Source of the DNA: Streptomyces sp. NBC_01241
GTDB taxonomy: Bacteria; Actinomycetota; Actinomycetes; Streptomycetales; Streptomycetaceae
NCBI RefSeq assembly: GCF_041435435.1
Contig: NZ_CP108494.1
Span: 5,056,501-5,120,500, forward strand
DNA: 64,000 nucleotides
Reading direction: 5' to 3'
In this document: positions 63,528-64,000 of the stretch, in pieces
Position numbering within the stretch: position 1 is the stretch's first letter
Layout: every line of letters begins with the position of its first letter
Made by a program: the position numbers and the translations under genes
Notes under the pieces: model-generated
Told to the model about the DNA's origin: nothing
Databases searched by the model: none
What the model saw: only the letters and a program-made list of their open reading frames with translations

Positions 63528-64000
63528 ATGGGTATCCGCAAGTACAAGCCGACGACCCCGGGCCGTCGTGGCTCCAGCGTCGCCGACTTTGTCGAGATCA
63601 CGCGGTCCACGCCGGAGAAGTCGCTGGTCCGCCCCCTGCACAGCAAGGGCGGCCGTAACAACGCCGGTCGGATCACCGTTCGCCACCAGGGTGGCGGACA
63701 CAAGCGCGCCTACCGCGTGATCGACTTCCGTCGTCACGACAAGGACGGCGTGCCGGCCAAGGTCGCGCACATCGAGTACGACCCCAACCGCACCGCGCGC
63801 ATCGCGCTCCTGCACTACGCGGACGGCGAGAAGCGCTACATCATCGCGCCGCGTGGCCTGACGCAGGGCGACCGTGTCGAGAACGGCCCGGCCGCCGACA
63901 TCAAGCCCGGCAACAACCTGGCGCTGCGCAACATCCCGGTCGGTACGACCATCCACGCCATCGAGCTGCGGCCCGGCGGCGGCGCGAAGTTCGCCCGTTC
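63528..64000 (+). CDS. rplB: 50S ribosomal protein L2, 3' end missing
   Basis: The first 157 codons of about 278. MGIRKYKPTTPGRRGSSVAD, HSKGGRNNAGRITVRHQGGG and HKRAYRVIDFRRHDKDGVPA are L2 signatures. It lies 39 bases after rplW with an RBS GACGAGGAC at 63513-63521. The window ends inside the gene. Confidence 0.96.
   Translation, partial: MGIRKYKPTTPGRRGSSVADFVEITRSTPEKSLVRPLHSKGGRNNAGRITVRHQGGGHKRAYRVIDFRRHDKDGVPAKVAHIEYDPNRTARIALLHYADGEKRYIIAPRGLTQGDRVENGPAADIKPGNNLALRNIPVGTTIHAIELRPGGGAKFAR

Overview
The window is high-GC actinobacterial DNA and almost certainly comes from a Streptomyces or a close relative. Third codon positions are strongly G/C biased. GTG starts and 1 to 4 base stop/start overlaps are common. 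The gene order tRNA-Thr, tRNA-Met, rpmG, two MaoC dehydratases, murB, add, an aminotransferase, tRNA-Trp, secE, nusG, rplKA, rplJL, rpoBC, rpsLG, fusA, tuf is the conserved actinobacterial core order as I know it. Nothing was searched against a database; all calls come from reading the sequence and from knowledge of the families.

Region by region. (1) 1-8868: the 3' part of a complex I (NADH-quinone oxidoreductase) operon, nuoC(partial)-H-I-J-K-L-M-N. No nuoD, E, F or G lies between C and H, so it looks like the second, NADH-module-free nuo cluster of streptomycetes. (2) 8966-17134: housekeeping and stress genes: mscL, an HtpX-like M48 protease, YccF and GlsB membrane proteins, an SMI1/KNR4 protein, the alkylation-repair pair ogt-alkB, YajQ, tRNA-Tyr, a DUF523 protein, an NAD(P)-binding protein, and an amidohydrolase that lacks several active-site residues. 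(3) 17439-26392: tRNA-Thr, tRNA-Met, rpmG, HadA/HadB-like dehydratases, a TetR/DHA2-pump pair with matching operators, murB, a second TetR with a divergent NmrA-like oxidoreductase across a shared palindrome, adenosine deaminase, aspartate aminotransferase and tRNA-Trp. (4) 26499-44587: the transcription/translation core, secE-nusG, rplK-rplA, a lipoprotein, rplJ-rplL behind an L10-type leader, rpoB-rpoC, rpsL-rpsG-fusA-tuf. (5) 44704-61031: a variable region. It holds a histidine kinase and a response regulator on the same strand but about 9 kb apart. Between them, on the other strand, sits a 2,103-residue Rhs/YD-repeat polymorphic toxin followed by two small membrane proteins that resemble each other (candidate immunity proteins) and gene debris. 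Beyond the regulator are a secreted PIG-L deacetylase and a two-gene RNA-repair operon (RNA ligase-kinase fusion, then MJ1316-like domain, phosphatase and nucleotidyltransferase), in which the nucleotidyltransferase part is cut off by an in-frame TGA. (6) 61544-64000: the start of the S10 operon, rpsJ-rplC-rplD-rplW-rplB(partial).

The most promising unusual signals are: the Rhs toxin with its paired four-helix immunity candidates; the RNA-repair operon broken by one stop codon; a 30-base leader element, 28/30 identical, shared by the rpsL and rpsJ operons 21 kb apart; and a 58-base relic of the deacetylase gene's 3' end lying inside the toxin island.
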